Positions 11,745 through 23,480 of a DNA stretch of 64,000 bases are shown here, piece by piece. The stretch comes from Emydura subglobosa. Lineage: Eukaryota > Chordata > Testudines > Chelidae. Every line of letters begins with the position of its first letter. Position 1 is the stretch's first letter. The notes beneath the pieces are model-generated. The model did not search any database, was not told the DNA's origin, and saw only the letters and a list, made by a program, of their open reading frames with translations. The position numbers were made by a program, and so were the translations under genes. Location of the stretch: positions 60,350,862-60,414,861 of the forward strand of contig ML679958.1 in assembly GCA_007922225.1 (NCBI GenBank). Reading direction: 5' to 3'.

Positions 11745-14048
11745 TATGCTGCTCTGCATCTTAGAAATGCTGGCTGCTGTTGTTCCTTTCTCCCCACCCC
11801 AAGATCTAGGATATCAGTCTACCATATGCAGTGTCATTATTAGTGACACAGAAATAACAAACAGCTCTATAAACGAAACCAGAACCTTCTCAATGTATGA
11901 TTAGCAGAACACTATGCTAGCCATCTTAAAGTGAAGAACAGTGCACTAGAGAGGTAAAACAGAATTACTTAACTTCAACATGAAACACACACTGTGAACC
12001 CAGTTCTCTGATTAAAATTAATGGGAATTTTGCCAGGAACTTAAATGAAAGCAGGATCGGGACATTTATTTGTCAACAGCCAACCTAAACATTCATCTTA
12101 AGTTTGTTTTTGCTTCACCTACGCACACCCCTCAGTGAGATTTTATAATTGTGACCTTGGCCTCCAGGGGAGCCATGCTGAGATAGGACAAAACTGCAAA
12201 GAATGGGGCAGGCAGACCCCCAATGGTGGTGATTATTCTTCTAAAAGATATACCAAGCCAGCAACAAACAGCTTCTGATCCTCCCATGGGTTATCCAGAA
12301 GCCAAAACTACACTTCCCTTAAAGCCATTCAGTTCTCTGGCTTTTACCCAGACATGGAGTCAAATATGGAGACTACTGAAAACCTTTGTCCATCATATAT
12401 AAAAAAGTTATATCAATCCCAAAGGACCGGACATATTACCAACCACATTAAAGAATATTTGAGACCGTACCCAAATATATGCTTACAGCCATGCTTAATA
12501 ACTAAACTAAATTTTTTTTAAATATAGGTTAAAAGTTTATACATACAGCTGAGAATAATGTCCATAAGTCAGTTTCAAAGTAGAGATGGTAAGTGAGTTG
12601 TAAAGTTCTTTCAGGATTAGGTTTATAGCAGTGGTGAAATATATGGCTAATTTGCAAAAGTCTCTGGAAATTACCCAGACAGCTTGGGGGTCATCAGTCC
12701 TTGTTTAGAGCTGCTTCGTTAGAAATCCAGTCCAGGGAAATGAAGCAGACAATGAAGACCAAATAGTCCATTTACAAAGTCTGTATAATTTCTTCCATAA
12801 GAAATAGCAGGGTGAACCAGTCTCATAACCCGAGACCTTAGGCTGGCAACTTGAATCCCCCCGATGAAATCCAAGCAGCCCTAAGATAAAAAGGAACAGG
12901 ACCCTAAAGTCTTTTATAAATCTGTGCAGGCTTATTGGTATCTTCTTGACAGCAGATATCACAGCAGGTAATCCTTGGTTGCATAATCGGTAATTATTTG
13001 TGGCTGTGAAGTAAAATCTATTTTCTATGCACACCAGTAACTAGTATTATATTTAATGTTAAAATGTTAATATCTTTTGATTTTTGAACTAACAGAATAT
13101 TGTGACAGACAGGAACTATTTGGTTACATTGATAATCACTAACCAGATTAAAGGTAAATACAGACATACATAGCCCTTATTTACTACCCAACTTCTAACA
13201 ATATAAGTTTAACTTCAAAGTTTATTTTACAATGAAGGGCTCTAATTACCATTTGTATTTCCTTTCAATGTGTTCTCATAGGTTGTGTTTGGGTTATTCA
13301 GCCTGCTAGGCTTAACCCTTTCTGGCCCAATGTCCAGTGATAGTCCTCTAATTTACAGCCTCATTACAGTGGTGGCTAGAGACTCCTGTCTGATTGGTCA
13401 TTGTGCATTGGCCCTGGCCTGAGGAGCTGACAATCTAGGACCAAAGGCCAGCATCTGATCTATGCAGATGGACTCTTACCTCTTGCTGGATACTTGTTTT
13501 AGTCCACGGATTTCCTGATAGGCACAGGAGCTACAGAAAACACAGTTCCAGTTGCAGGATAATGGTGCAAGGGGAAAAAAATGACAAAAAGGGTGTGTGG
13601 AGGAATGCTACAATAAATATGGATACAAAAATTATAAATTGCAGAGTTTTTTACAATGCTAAAAGTAAATATACAATATAAGTAAATGCTAAAAAAATCC
13701 CATTTGTCCCTTGAGCCACATCATTAACTGGCTGATTTTGTATAGTCTTCACTGATGAGGTAGTCTTGGAAAGAGACTTAAAAGAGGGTGATAGTCTTAC
13801 AGATCAGTTCAGTGAGAGTGAGTCAATGGTAAGTCAATGGTAATTTTACCTTAACAATTTGGGCATGAAAGGGTGTTTTATGCATGCGTTAGAGTGCTGA
13901 GCACCAAATAATTTTATTCCCAAATTACTAGAATCAGAGAAACAAACAAAGATCAAGTAAGTGAAATTAATAATTGTTTCTTGTGCTATGGACTCAGGGA
14001 TGTGGTTCCACATTTGTTACATAAAGGCCTTAGGTGATGCCATGACTT
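11745..14048. other. Intergenic DNA with probable old LTR-type sequence, unresolved
   Basis: No gene is supported. The stretch from about 12150 to 13400 has the mixed texture of the minus-oriented LTRs found elsewhere in the window (for example TTTATTTTACAATG near 13220, an AATAAA on the minus strand), but I could not find ends or a target-site duplication. It is left unclassified. Confidence 0.4.
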
Positions 14049-14839
14049 AGGGCTGGTCTAAACTGAAAAGTTACATCAGCGTAGCTAAGTCTCTCAGGGG
14101 TGTGAAAAATGCACACACCTGAGAGTCGTAGTTAAATTGACCTAACCTCCAGTGTGGACAGCATTAGGTTGACAGAAGAATGCTTTTGTTGATCTAGCTA
14201 TTGCTTTTCGGGGAGGTGGATTACCTATAGTGTTGGGAGAACCCTTCCCATCACTTAGTAAACCTCTATATTGAAGCAGTGCAGAGGCGCTGCAGCTTTT
14301 GGCGACAAAACAGTGGTGGTCTACACGCTACAATGCTCCCTCTGCCGACAAAACTCCCCTGCTTTGGTGACAAAATATAAGCTCCTCAACGAGAGGCGCA
14401 GAGCTTTTTGCAGCAAAGTTAGTGACAAAACATCAGTGTAGACACTATGTGCTGTAACTGGTATCCAGGAGCTATCCCACAATGCTCACCCCGACCACTC
14501 TGCTCACTCTTTTGAATTCTGCTGTGCTGCCCTGCATTCCAGCTACATAGGCATGCGCCCCGCTCCTTTCAAAACCCCAGGAAGTTTTGAAATTGTTCAG
14601 TGTGGAGAACTGACACAGCTACTGCGCCGCTGAGCAGGCCAGCTCCCGCAGCAAACACAATCTGCCTGGACTACCGGGGTGGGGGTGGATCATTCTCCTG
14701 GGTCTGTGGGGAGACAAGGCTGTGGGAGAACTCAGAAGGAATCAGTCTTGCTCTCCTATGGCAGGCATGCGGGCAACACAGGCTGCTCCTGGGGGAGAAG
14801 AGAATCCTGAGGTGTTGTGTGCAACCACATTGCCAGAGG

Positions 14840-16370
14840 TGATGTTTTTTAGTGGTTGCACTTGTTTAGGTTTTATTATTTTATTTATTTTGGTGGTAGA
14901 GGGGGTTGTGGGGTTTGTTTTTTATAATTACAGGAGCCATGGGCGCAGTAGCCTGCAGCATATATTTTTAGCCAGCTGTTTTCCTGTTTGCTTGAGAGAA
15001 GCATGGGGGAAGGACATTTTATACTTTGATATGACTGGCTTTTATTTTATTTAGCCTTTGCATAACAGAGGGCTGACAGATTAAAGTCTTGATTATTAAT
15101 ATTTTTTGCATTATTATTTTTGTTTGCAGCAATAATTTTTTGAGCAGCAGCTAATTGCTTTGTACACTGAGACAACTGCTGCTGACAAACTGCATGGGAT
15201 TGGCTTTTAGGTTTTTTTTGTTTTTTGTTAAGAATCATGTGTATTACAGCTTGTGCATTTTTATATTTTGCTTTTTAGATATGAGCTGATTTTTTTACTG
15301 TTTAGTTTTTATTTTTGTATTTTTTTGCTTTGCACTGAGAGTTAGAGAGCAAATTAGCCTGAGTGAGACAGTGAGACACTGAAGATTTAGACTTTATTTT
15401 TAGTTTTTGTATTTGATTTTGGCATGCTATTAATTTGTTTATGCAGCTTTTTGGGGGTTTTTTGGCTAATTTTTCTAACTCTTTAGTAGGGTTTTAGATA
15501 CTAAAACGAGCCCATGTAAAGCAGTTAAGTGTTTTTTATGATTAGGCTTTGTTTTTATGAACTGTTTTTATTGGAGCATTGTTTGCATATGCCATTTTAT
15601 TTTTAAATACATTTTTAGACTATGGGGTTTTTTTTAGGTTATTTATAAAAGCTTTTAAATTTGAGACTTGTTTAGCGAAAGGAGGCGGGAGTGGCAACTC
15701 CTTGACTGCCTGACTTACAACACATACCTGTAGAGGACATAATGCCCTCCTCTTAGAGCTAAATACAAATACAGTTTCACGGAGAACCGTGCCAGACAGG
15801 TTGCTACCCTGCTGACAAGCAGTGAGAGAAACCCTTGCACAGTAGGCTTCAAAGATTGTCTCACTCACAGCTTATCGAGCCCACCCAGCAAGGTGCCAAC
15901 TGTTGATACTGGACACTTAGTGATTAGTGTGAATACCAGTCAGACACGGTATGCCCTATGTGCAGATTAATAAGACTTAATGTGCAAGGTTTTTATAGAT
16001 ATATTAGTTGAATATAAAAATTTAAAATTAATTACAATATATTATATTTATTAAATTTGGAGGGCTAAGCAGTTACTTAGAAGGCTCTATACAGGAATGG
16101 CTTCTTTTACAGGCCCCGCCAGGGAGTTAGTGGCTTTTAGTCCAAGCGGCAGCACCTCTCTTAGAGCTAGGTGTTGATGGAACGTGCCTTTTTTTTTTTT
16201 ACATAGTGACTTTTTATGTTCTTTTATAAATAGTTTTTATTTAATTATTTGTTTATTATTTTATATATATTAATTATTTATATTGGGTTTATTTTTAATT
16301 ATATTTTATTTTTATTATAATAATTGGGGTTGTTAAAATAACATTTGGTGATAGGAGGGGCGGTGTAAAA
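14840..16370. other. T-rich, C-poor block of unknown origin
   Basis: The + strand is strikingly poor in C and rich in T (14840-15660 and 16180-16350), unlike the surrounding DNA. Read on the minus strand it is A-rich and G-poor. A 63-codon minus-strand ORF (15047-15238) has Gln/Ala/Asn-rich, coiled-coil-like sequence (QQLSQCTKQLAAAQ). The minus strand also carries a possible decayed retroviral tRNA-Lys-type primer-binding site (15875-15898), with AATAAA about 150 bp upstream of it (minus strand of 16048-16053). A relic of an A-rich retroelement is one reading, but no recognisable gag, pol or env domain was seen. Confidence 0.35.
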
Positions 16371-16582
16371 ATATGCTCTTTGGCAATGAAACTGTGTACC
16401 CCCAGACATTCCAGGATAATTTGTTGTTTTTATTGTTATTTATGTGCAGCTGCAAACATACATGTTGTGTATTTTGTTTTGTTATATGCCATGGTATGCA
16501 AAAACTGAGACATCTGCAAGGTTACTCAGTAGTTCTATTTATCTTTGTCCCTGTCTACACTTACCCCCGGAATTCGGCGGCA

Positions 16583-16634
16583 GTCGACGGGAGTTACGCA
16601 AGCTACACAAAAAACTTGCGTAGCTCCTGTCGAC
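16583..16634. repeat. Near-perfect inverted repeat (hairpin)
   Basis: The left arm GTCGACGGGAGTTACGCAAG (16583-16602) and the right arm CTTGCGTAGCTCCTGTCGAC (16615-16634) pair at 18 of 20 positions around a 12-base loop. It belongs to repeat-derived DNA of the hAT-like region. Confidence 0.85.
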
Positions 16635-16965
16635 TTCTCTGCTCCTCTTCTGCGTGCCGTCTCCACTCCACTGCGCTGATGGGAACTGTGTTCCCGTCAA
16701 CACAGTGCTACGCCACTTGTGAAGGTGGTCTTGGTACGTCGATTTCTGGATCGACTGAGCGGGTCTTTACTGACCACTCAGCTGATTCAGAGAAATCGAT
16801 CTGACGGCAGCGACTTTGCTCCCCCCATTGGTGTACAGGTCTCCAATGAGCTGGGGTGGGGCAGAGGGACACCTGCTGTCTGTGCACCAGCTACTGCCTC
16901 AGGATTGGTTGCTTCCAGCTGCTGTTTGAACTTAAAGTGACAGCGTGCAGACATCACTGTCCCCC

Positions 16966-16996
<31 letters not shown>
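16966..16996. repeat. (AC)n microsatellite
   Basis: About 15-16 uninterrupted AC units. It explains the poly-Thr/His and poly-Cys/Val ORFs that run across it on both strands. Confidence 0.95.
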
Positions 16997-16998
<2 letters not shown>

Positions 16999-17615
16999 CC
17001 CTCCCCCCACTCGCACACTTCTTTGGGCTTCTTGTGTTTGTGTTCAGCAGTGTCAGTGTGGCTGACAGGGCAGTTGAACAGTGGCTGTCAATCTAGTAGG
17101 ATGCTCATGGAACGATGGGATTCAGAAACCTTCATCATGCGATGCCGTGCCTGCCCCATAAGACGTTGCAAACACTTGCCAAAGCACCATGCATGCAGGT
17201 GCACAGTGGGATAGCTACCCACAGTGCACTGCTCCCTATGCCAATGCAAGAGCTGGTAGTGTGAATGCACACCACTAACACAAGGAAGATAGTGAAGACA
17301 TGCAACAGCTATTTAACTATAGCAATGGCTGTACGCCAGCATACTAAGCTGGTGGGAGAGAGCTCTCATGTTGGCTTAATAACTCCACCTCCACAAGAGG
17401 CGGTAGCTATTCAGCCGGAGAAGCTCTCCCACCGACATAGCACTATCTACACAGGGGGTTAAGGTCAGTATAACTGTGTTGTACAAGGGTGTGGATTTTT
17501 CACATCCCTGAGCAACATAGTTATACTGAAGTAAGTGTGTAGTGAAGACATTTCCACATCTAAGTTGAGGTAAGGCAGCTTACGTCGACCTAACCCTGTA
17601 ATGGAGACCAGACCT

Positions 17616-17887
17616 TGGAAAAGCAAAAAAATGCAAAGTAATAATAAATAACTTATTCTTTATAGACTAACATAACCAAAACAAAGACAGGCAATAAAAC
17701 AGTGTGTTAATTCAGTTACAATCCCTTCTATTGTGTATCGCTTGCAAACTGCTGTGCACAGAGATTACACACACTCTGGAAGAATCAAACCTTCTTGTAG
17801 AAAATATGCTTCCTTAGGCCAATAGAAACAAAAGTTTATTATTCCCATAGTCAGTAAGTGACTGCTTCTAATTATCATAAATAATTC
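17616..17887. other. Intergenic DNA between two hAT-like elements
   Basis: AT-rich, no recognised feature. Confidence 0.5.
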
Positions 17888-18120
17888 AGGCCTTGTCTAC
17901 ACTAGCACTTATGCTGGCAAAATTTTTGTCGCTCAGGGATGTGAAAAACACACCCCCTTGAGTGACATAAGTTTGCTGGCACAAGTACTTGTGTGGACAG
18001 CGATATGTCGGTGGGAGAGCTCTCTTATCGACATAATGTGGCTACACGAGCTCTCTTACAGTGGCATAGCTGTACTGATGCAGCTGTGCTGCTGTAAATT
18101 TTAAGTGTAGACTAGCCCTC
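17888..18120. mobile_element. hAT-like MITE with GGCCTTGTCTACACT ends
   Basis: The left terminus AGGCCTTGTCTACACTAGC and the right terminus AGTGTAGACTAGCCCTC are inverted copies. Internal GTGAAAAACACACCCC and GGTGGGAGAGCTCTC are shared with the larger element at 14049-17615. The copy is 233 bp and non-coding. No clear target-site duplication was found. Confidence 0.85.
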
Positions 18121-18310
18121 AGTTTATTAATGACAAAGGGAAGCTTTTAAAAAAGATACCTGGACCCGCTTTGGTTTCTCAGATATGAACTAAAACAGTT
18201 TATAAATGGACATAGTAGGTGGTTTGGCTAAGTCCTATGGTATGAGAAACTAAAGGAGAGAATAAAGTCCAGACCAGTAACATACATATACTAGGTGCTT
18301 TAATAGGGCC

Positions 18311-19363
18311 TGTGACCCATCCCGTGCCCAGGGTAGCCACCTGAAAATGCCCAGGTCAGGGCAGGCTGTAAAAAGGGAGCAGATTCTTTCAGCACTGGTG
18401 GGTGGCACTGAAGCCAGACTTCCCAACCAGCCACAAACTGTGCTTCTGAATCCCCACAGAAGCCAGCATACAAATACACACAGCCCCCTTTACTGCATTT
18501 CAGTTTCTGGCTCCCAGATCAGCACTAGGTCCAGTAAAGAGACCAGTTATTTAAACTCTATGCTCTTTACTAAATAGGTTACCTGTGACCCCAAGGGGTC
18601 AGCCACAGAACCAGTTCAATATAAGTTTGGATCTTACCTAAAATACCAGCCAATCCTTTAGTAACTAAAACTAAAGGTTTATTGTAAAAAGAAAGAAAGA
18701 AACCATAAGAAAAATGTTAAAGGGTCAAAGCAAATCAGATACATACAAATGATTGAAAGTCCATATACATCACATCTCTGGGAGAATTGTGGAGTTGCAG
18801 GCTTGTACAGTTCCTCTGGTACACATCCAATATCTGGATGGGTCTAAATCCTTCGGTTCAGTTGCAAAATAAATTGATCCAGAGGTAGGTATGTGTCTGT
18901 AGCTGAACAGGAACAAAGACAAAATGGATTCTGTGGCTTGGCCTTATATACCCCCCTGGCCTTGGCCATGCTGTCTTGTGGAATGTTACAAGAACTAAAA
19001 TGGAGTCCAGAGTCACGGGCCAATCCTGGTAACTCTTCAGGTATGCCTTTAGCTTCTTCCTGTGCCCCTTGCATCCGTGAGTGTCTTAATGGGCCATTAA
19101 GCAGGCTATTGTCTTGCAGACATACTATCTGGGGTGTTGCCCAGGCAGCACAATTTGAAATACAGATATCTCAAATATATCTATAACTTCCATTTCAAAT
19201 ATTACACATGAACCTAAGTATTATCATCTTACTTAGCATATTACAACCTTTAATTGTTACAACCTAACAGTGACATGGCATATCTCACATGAATTAATAT
19301 GATTTTGACATATTGATGTTAACCCATATGTTAAATGCCCCCCTCAATCTACTCAGCATGACA
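18311..19363 (-). mobile_element. Solo LTR, 1053 bp, minus orientation
   Basis: Starts TGTGACCC and ends CATGACA. It is flanked by a perfect 5 bp duplication GGGCC (18306-18310 and 19364-19368), and the CR1 sequence joins across it. On the minus strand GGTATATAAGG (+ strand 18942-18953) can serve as a TATA box and CAATAAACC (+ strand 18676-18684) as a poly(A) signal, in the right order. This makes it a solo LTR of an endogenous retrovirus-like element. No internal coding region is present. ORFs inside it are spurious. Confidence 0.8.
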
Positions 19364-20169
19364 GGGCCAATTTTACAAAGCTGAAAACAATTACGAGCCA
19401 AATCAGCTGGTAAAAAGAATTTAATAAGAAAAATGTTAAAGATAATTAGTAATCATTTAAGAACATCTTACCAGATGCCTAAAAATCTACCATCCCACAG
19501 TCAAGACAGAAGACTGTAGTGTTTTAAAAAACTGACCTTGTTTAGGAGGGAAGTGAAAGCTGCTATATAGAAAATAATAAATAGTGTAACAAATGGAAGA
19601 AAAGGGAAGTTGATAGCAATAAATATAAATCAGAAGCTAGGAATTGTAGAAAATTGATAAGGGAAGCAAAGGAACACAAAGAAAACTCTATGGCCAGCAC
19701 AGTTAAGGATGATAAGGAGTTTTAAAAAAAATTAGGAACAAAAGGAATCCTGACAATGGTATAGGTCCAATAGTAGATGGACATGGTAGAATTATCAATA
19801 ATAATGCAAAAAAGGCAGAAGAGTTCAATTAATATTTCTGTTTGGGGGAAAAAACAAATTATATGGTCTCATCATATGATATTGACGATATCACTCTGCC
19901 CATTGCACTCATATCTCTGGAGGATGTTAAACTGCAGCTACTAAAGTTAGATATCTTTAAATCAGCAGGTCCAATTAACTTGCATCCAAGAGTTTTAAAA
20001 GAGCTGGGTGTTGAGCTCACTGGACAGGTAAGGTTGATTTTCAGTAAGTCTTGGAACACTGGGGAAGCTCCAGAAGACTGGAAGAAAGGTAATGTTGTGC
20101 CAATTTTTAAAGAGAGTAAACGGGATGACTGGGTAATGAGACACCTGCCAGACTGACATTGATCCTGGA

Positions 20170-20291
20170 TAGGGTGACCAGATAGCAAGCGTGAAAAATC
20201 AGGACAAGTGGTGGGGAGTAATAGGCACCTATATAAGACAAATCTGCGAATATCAGGACTGTCCCTGTAAAACTGGGACATCTGATCCCTA
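20170..20291. mobile_element. 122 bp hAT-type MITE inside the CR1
   Basis: The ends TAGGGTGACCAGAT and ATCTGATCCCTA are inverted copies. The flanks carry a perfect 8 bp target-site duplication ATCCTGGA (20162-20169 and 20292-20299), diagnostic of hAT-like transposition. The interior has GTGAAAAATCAGGAC and ATCAGGACTGTCCCTG. Non-coding. Confidence 0.9.
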
Positions 20292-20860
20292 ATCCTGGAC
20301 AAGATAATGGAGTGGCTGATACAGGACTCTATTGATAAAGAATTAAAGAGAGGGTAATATAATTAATGCAAGGCAACATGTGTTTATGGAAAATAGCCCT
20401 GTCAAACTAACCTCATTTTTTCTGACATTACAAATTTGGTTGATAACGGTAATAGTGTTGACATAACATACTTAGACTTCTCTAAGGCATTTGATTTGGT
20501 ACTGCATGACATTTTGATTAAAAAACAAGCATGATATAAAATTAACATGGCACACATTAAATAGATTAAAACCTGGCTAACAGATAGGTCTCACAATGTA
20601 GCTGTTAACAGGGAACCATCACTGAGTAGGTGTGTCTCCAATGGGGTCCCGCAGGTGTTGTTTCTTGGCCCGATGCTGTTTAACGTTTTTATTTATGATG
20701 TGGAAGAAACATAAAATTATCATTGATACAGTTTGTAGATGATCCAAAAATCGGTGGAGTGGTAAACAGTGAAGAGGACAGCTTTCTGATTCAGAGCAAT
20801 CTAGATCACATGGTAAACTGGGTGCAAGCAACTATATGGATTTTAATATGACAATGTATA

Positions 20861-21231
20861 AGTAGCCCAAGAGCCAGTGTGCTTCAACAGCAGGAACTAC
20901 AAGTTGTGGACTACAAACTGCAGCATGTTGGAACAACTTCCTGGCCTCCCCAGCAGGGAGTTTCAGCACTGAATGAGGCTAGGAGTATGTGGCAGACAAG
21001 CAGAGAGGAGACCGATGGACTGTAATCCTGTTCTGTGTTTCCTTGCAGAATAAAACCTTGTTCCTAGTGATTGATCTGGGTCTTGTCTGAGGTGAATACA
21101 CACTGATACACAACGCAGAGCACATAGAGGAGTCTCAGGTCCAGTTTCCTAAAGCTGTGTAAAAAGTCACAAGACTGACATTCCGTATCTTGAACACCCT
21201 CATGCTGGGCTAGTAGACTGGAGGGGCTACA
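20861..21231 (+). mobile_element. Short solo LTR, 371 bp, + orientation
   Basis: Starts AGTAGCCC (expected TGTAGCCC with one change) and ends GGGGCTACA, giving matching inverted termini. It is flanked by the 4 bp duplication TATA (20857-20860 and 21232-21235); removing it restores the CR1 sequence AATGTATACATCTAGG. A poly(A) signal AATAAA lies at 21049-21054. A 4 bp duplication fits gammaretrovirus-like (ERV1) integration. Non-coding. Confidence 0.8.
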
Positions 21232-21453
21232 TATACATCTAGGAATAATGAATGTATTAAATACTTATAGGTTGGGGGACTCTACTGTGGGAAGCAGTGA
21301 CTCTGAAAAAGATTTGGGTGGTGGTGGGTAATCAGCTGAAAATGAGCTCTCAGTGTGATGCTCTGGCCAAAAGAGCTAATTGTGATCTTAGGATGCATAA
21401 ATGGGAATCTCAAGTAGGAGTAAAGAGGTTATTTTCTCTCTGTATTTGGCACT

Positions 21454-22580
21454 TGTGACAGGGTCCCTGTGTGCAACCTGGACTGTGGGACTGGTGAGTC
21501 CTCCAAATGCACCAATCTAGGCTGCCTTTGACACAGTGATGCTGATGTCACAGGCACTACACTTACACAGTCATCCACAGGCAGGGATACACCCAACTGA
21601 GTTAGATGAATGATTTTCCAGTCACTCATGAGCCATCAATAGAGAGGCTCCAACCAATTCCCCCAGCCTTGCACCCGAGAATTGTACCATCTTCCACTGG
21701 TCATAAGCCTGGCCATTGTAAGCCCATTATCTAGTTTGCCACTCTGATAAAAGGATAGTGGACGTGCTAACGGTCCTTGTTAACCTGAGCTGAGATTTCC
21801 CAAGCACTTCAACCAAAACACAATGTTTTAGGTAAAATATAAAACAGATTTATTTAACTACTGAAAGATAGATTTTAAGTGAGTATAAGTGGTAGGCATA
21901 AAGGTTAGGGATAGTTACCTTAAGAAAATAAAACGTAAACACGCATTCTAAATCCTAAACTTTTAGCCTAAGCAGGAGCTGAATCAAACAATTTTTCTCA
22001 CCCTGACCAGATGATACAAACAGGTTGCAGTTCCTCAATACAGAGGCTGGGTCTACCTCCCAGCTTGGGACCACCCTTCCCCAGTTCAAAGTCTTTGTCT
22101 TCCAGATGTTCTTCCAGGTGTTGAGATAGGGTGGGAGAGAGGCCAAGTAATGATGTCACTCTCTCTCTTTTTATACCTTCTTCCAGCTTGCTAGAAAGGT
22201 CCTCATCGTGACATGGGGGTTAGGCAGCCCCCATTGGTCAGGCAATCTCCATTGCCTTACATGCTCTCTGAGATGGCTGTTGCGAGAGTGGATTCCCTTT
22301 AACACACTAACACATGTCTGGTTGGTCCTTTGGTACAATTGAAAGTTTGGTGGTGGGCACCTCCCAACCTGCCAACATATTTCAATAACACATATTGCAA
22401 TATTAATAACTTCACATATAACTAGAGCACATACAATTCAACAGGATATTAACGTTCAGCAGATCAAGACTTTTAAAATGATACCTCACAAAGCATACTT
22501 TGTACAAAACATATCATAATTATATCACAATGGTGAATATAGGAGTTCCGAGGTGCGACTTTGAGGTACAGCGTGTCACA
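21454..22580 (-). mobile_element. Solo LTR, 1127 bp, minus orientation
   Basis: Starts TGTGACAGGG and ends GCGTGTCACA. The flanks are GCACT (21449-21453) and ACACT (22581-22585), a 5 bp duplication with one mismatch, and CR1 continues across it (TTTGGCACT then GGTATGACCACTGCTGG). On the minus strand a TATAAAAAG (+ strand 22170-22178) and an AATAAA (+ strand 21849-21854) are in the order expected of an LTR. A truncated relative lies at about 37870-38389. Confidence 0.8.
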
Positions 22581-23189
22581 ACACTGGTATGACCACTGCT
22601 GGAATATTTTGGTGCCCACAATTCAATGATGTTGATAAATTGGAGAAGGTTCAGACAAGAGCCAGGAGAACAACTAAAGGATTATAAAACATGCCTTATA
22701 GCGATAAATTCAAAAAGCTCAATCTATTTAGCTTAACAAAAAGAAGGTTAAGGGTGACTTGATTACAGTTTATAAGTAACTACATGGGGAACAAATATTT
22801 AATAATGGGCTCTTCAATCTAGCAGATAAGGCATAACACATTCCAATGTCTGAAAGTTGAAGCTAGACAAATTCAAACTGGAAATCACATGTAAATTTTT
22901 AACAGTGAAAGTAATTAACCACTGGCACAATTTACCAGTGTCGTAATGGAGTCTCCAGCACTAACTATTTTTACATCAAGATTGCATGGTTTTCTAAAAG
23001 ATATGCCTTGGGAATTATTTGGGGAAGTTGTATGGACTGACCAGAGCTCAGACTAGATGAACACAGTAGTCCCTTTGGGCCTCAGAATCTATGAATCTAT
23101 TCAGTTATTTTAAGAAACCATTCACAGAGTATTCACTTAAAAACTCAGTGTGTTCTTTAACCCACCAATTTCAACTCTTATTATTTGGC

Positions 23190-23480
23190 TGTATTATGGT
23201 AGCACCTGGAGTTCCCAACTAAGACTGGATCCTCATTGTGCTATGTGGAGTACAAACATGCTAAAAGAGTCCATGCTAAAAGAGCTTACAATCTAAATTA
23301 GACAGACAGAAAATGGATGGCAGAAAGAAAATATCTCCATTTTACAGATAGGGAACTGAGGCACAGAGAAATTAAGTGACTTTCTGTGTCACACAGGAAG
23401 TCTGTGACAGAGCCAGGAATTTAATCCAGCTATATGAGACCCAATGCAGTGCTTTAGCCACAAGACCATTTATCCTTCTT
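23190..23480 (-). repeat. MIR/CORE-SINE-like repeat, minus orientation
   Basis: The + strand shows the reversed SINE: ATTTTACAGATAGGGAACTG, then GAGGCACAGAGAAATTAAG, AGTCTGTGACAGAGCCAGG and TTTAGCCACAAGACCATT. A GTAGCACCTGGAGTTCCC tail precedes it. This is a common ancient SINE type in reptile genomes. Confidence 0.75.

Larger units (their letters stand above)
14049..17615. mobile_element. hAT-like composite element with about 200 bp inverted ends
   Basis: The left end AGGGCTGGTCTAAACT and the right end GAGACCAGACCTT are inverted relatives. Further in, the similarity strengthens: CAGGGGTGTGAAAAATGCACA on the left matches the reverse complement of GGTGTGGATTTTTCACATCC on the right. The internal right part has TGGGATAGCTACCCACAGTG and CACTGCTCCC, typical of long members of this reptile hAT-type family. 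Both ends are similar to the small MITE at 17888-18120. No convincing 8 bp target duplication was found. The centre (about 14600-16540) is different DNA. Two adjacent elements rather than one composite remain possible. Confidence 0.65.
18121..23100 (+). mobile_element. Long CR1 LINE interrupted by four nested insertions
   Basis: CR1 pieces read in order on the + strand: about 18121-18310 (weak), 19364-20169, 20292-20860, 21232-21453 and 22581-23100. Coding remnants include an SAGPINLHPRVLKELG-like segment at 19962-20010, LDFSKAFDLVLHD near 20470-20510, a GVPQ-type block near 20645, a degenerate LQFVDDPKIGG near 20727-20757, and the CR1 tail with TCAGACTAGATGA and TCTATGAATCTATTC at the end. 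Insertions at 18311, 20170, 20861 and 21454 split it. Stops and frameshifts make it inactive. Confidence 0.85.

Noticed and set aside
14600..15054. Two overlapping + strand ORFs (80 and 110 codons)
   Set aside because: No recognisable motif, and they run from hAT-like DNA into the T-rich block.
15875..16100. Calling a full endogenous retrovirus from the primer-site-like and AATAAA motifs
   Set aside because: No pair of LTRs and no gag, pol or env domain is visible, and the TATA/poly(A) order is not convincing; kept only as a weak hypothesis.
16787..17065. Poly-Thr/His and poly-Cys/Val ORFs on both strands
   Set aside because: Products of the (AC)n microsatellite.
19859..20302. 147-codon minus-strand ORF
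   Set aside because: It is antisense to CR1 coding sequence and crosses the hAT MITE at 20170-20291; a shadow.
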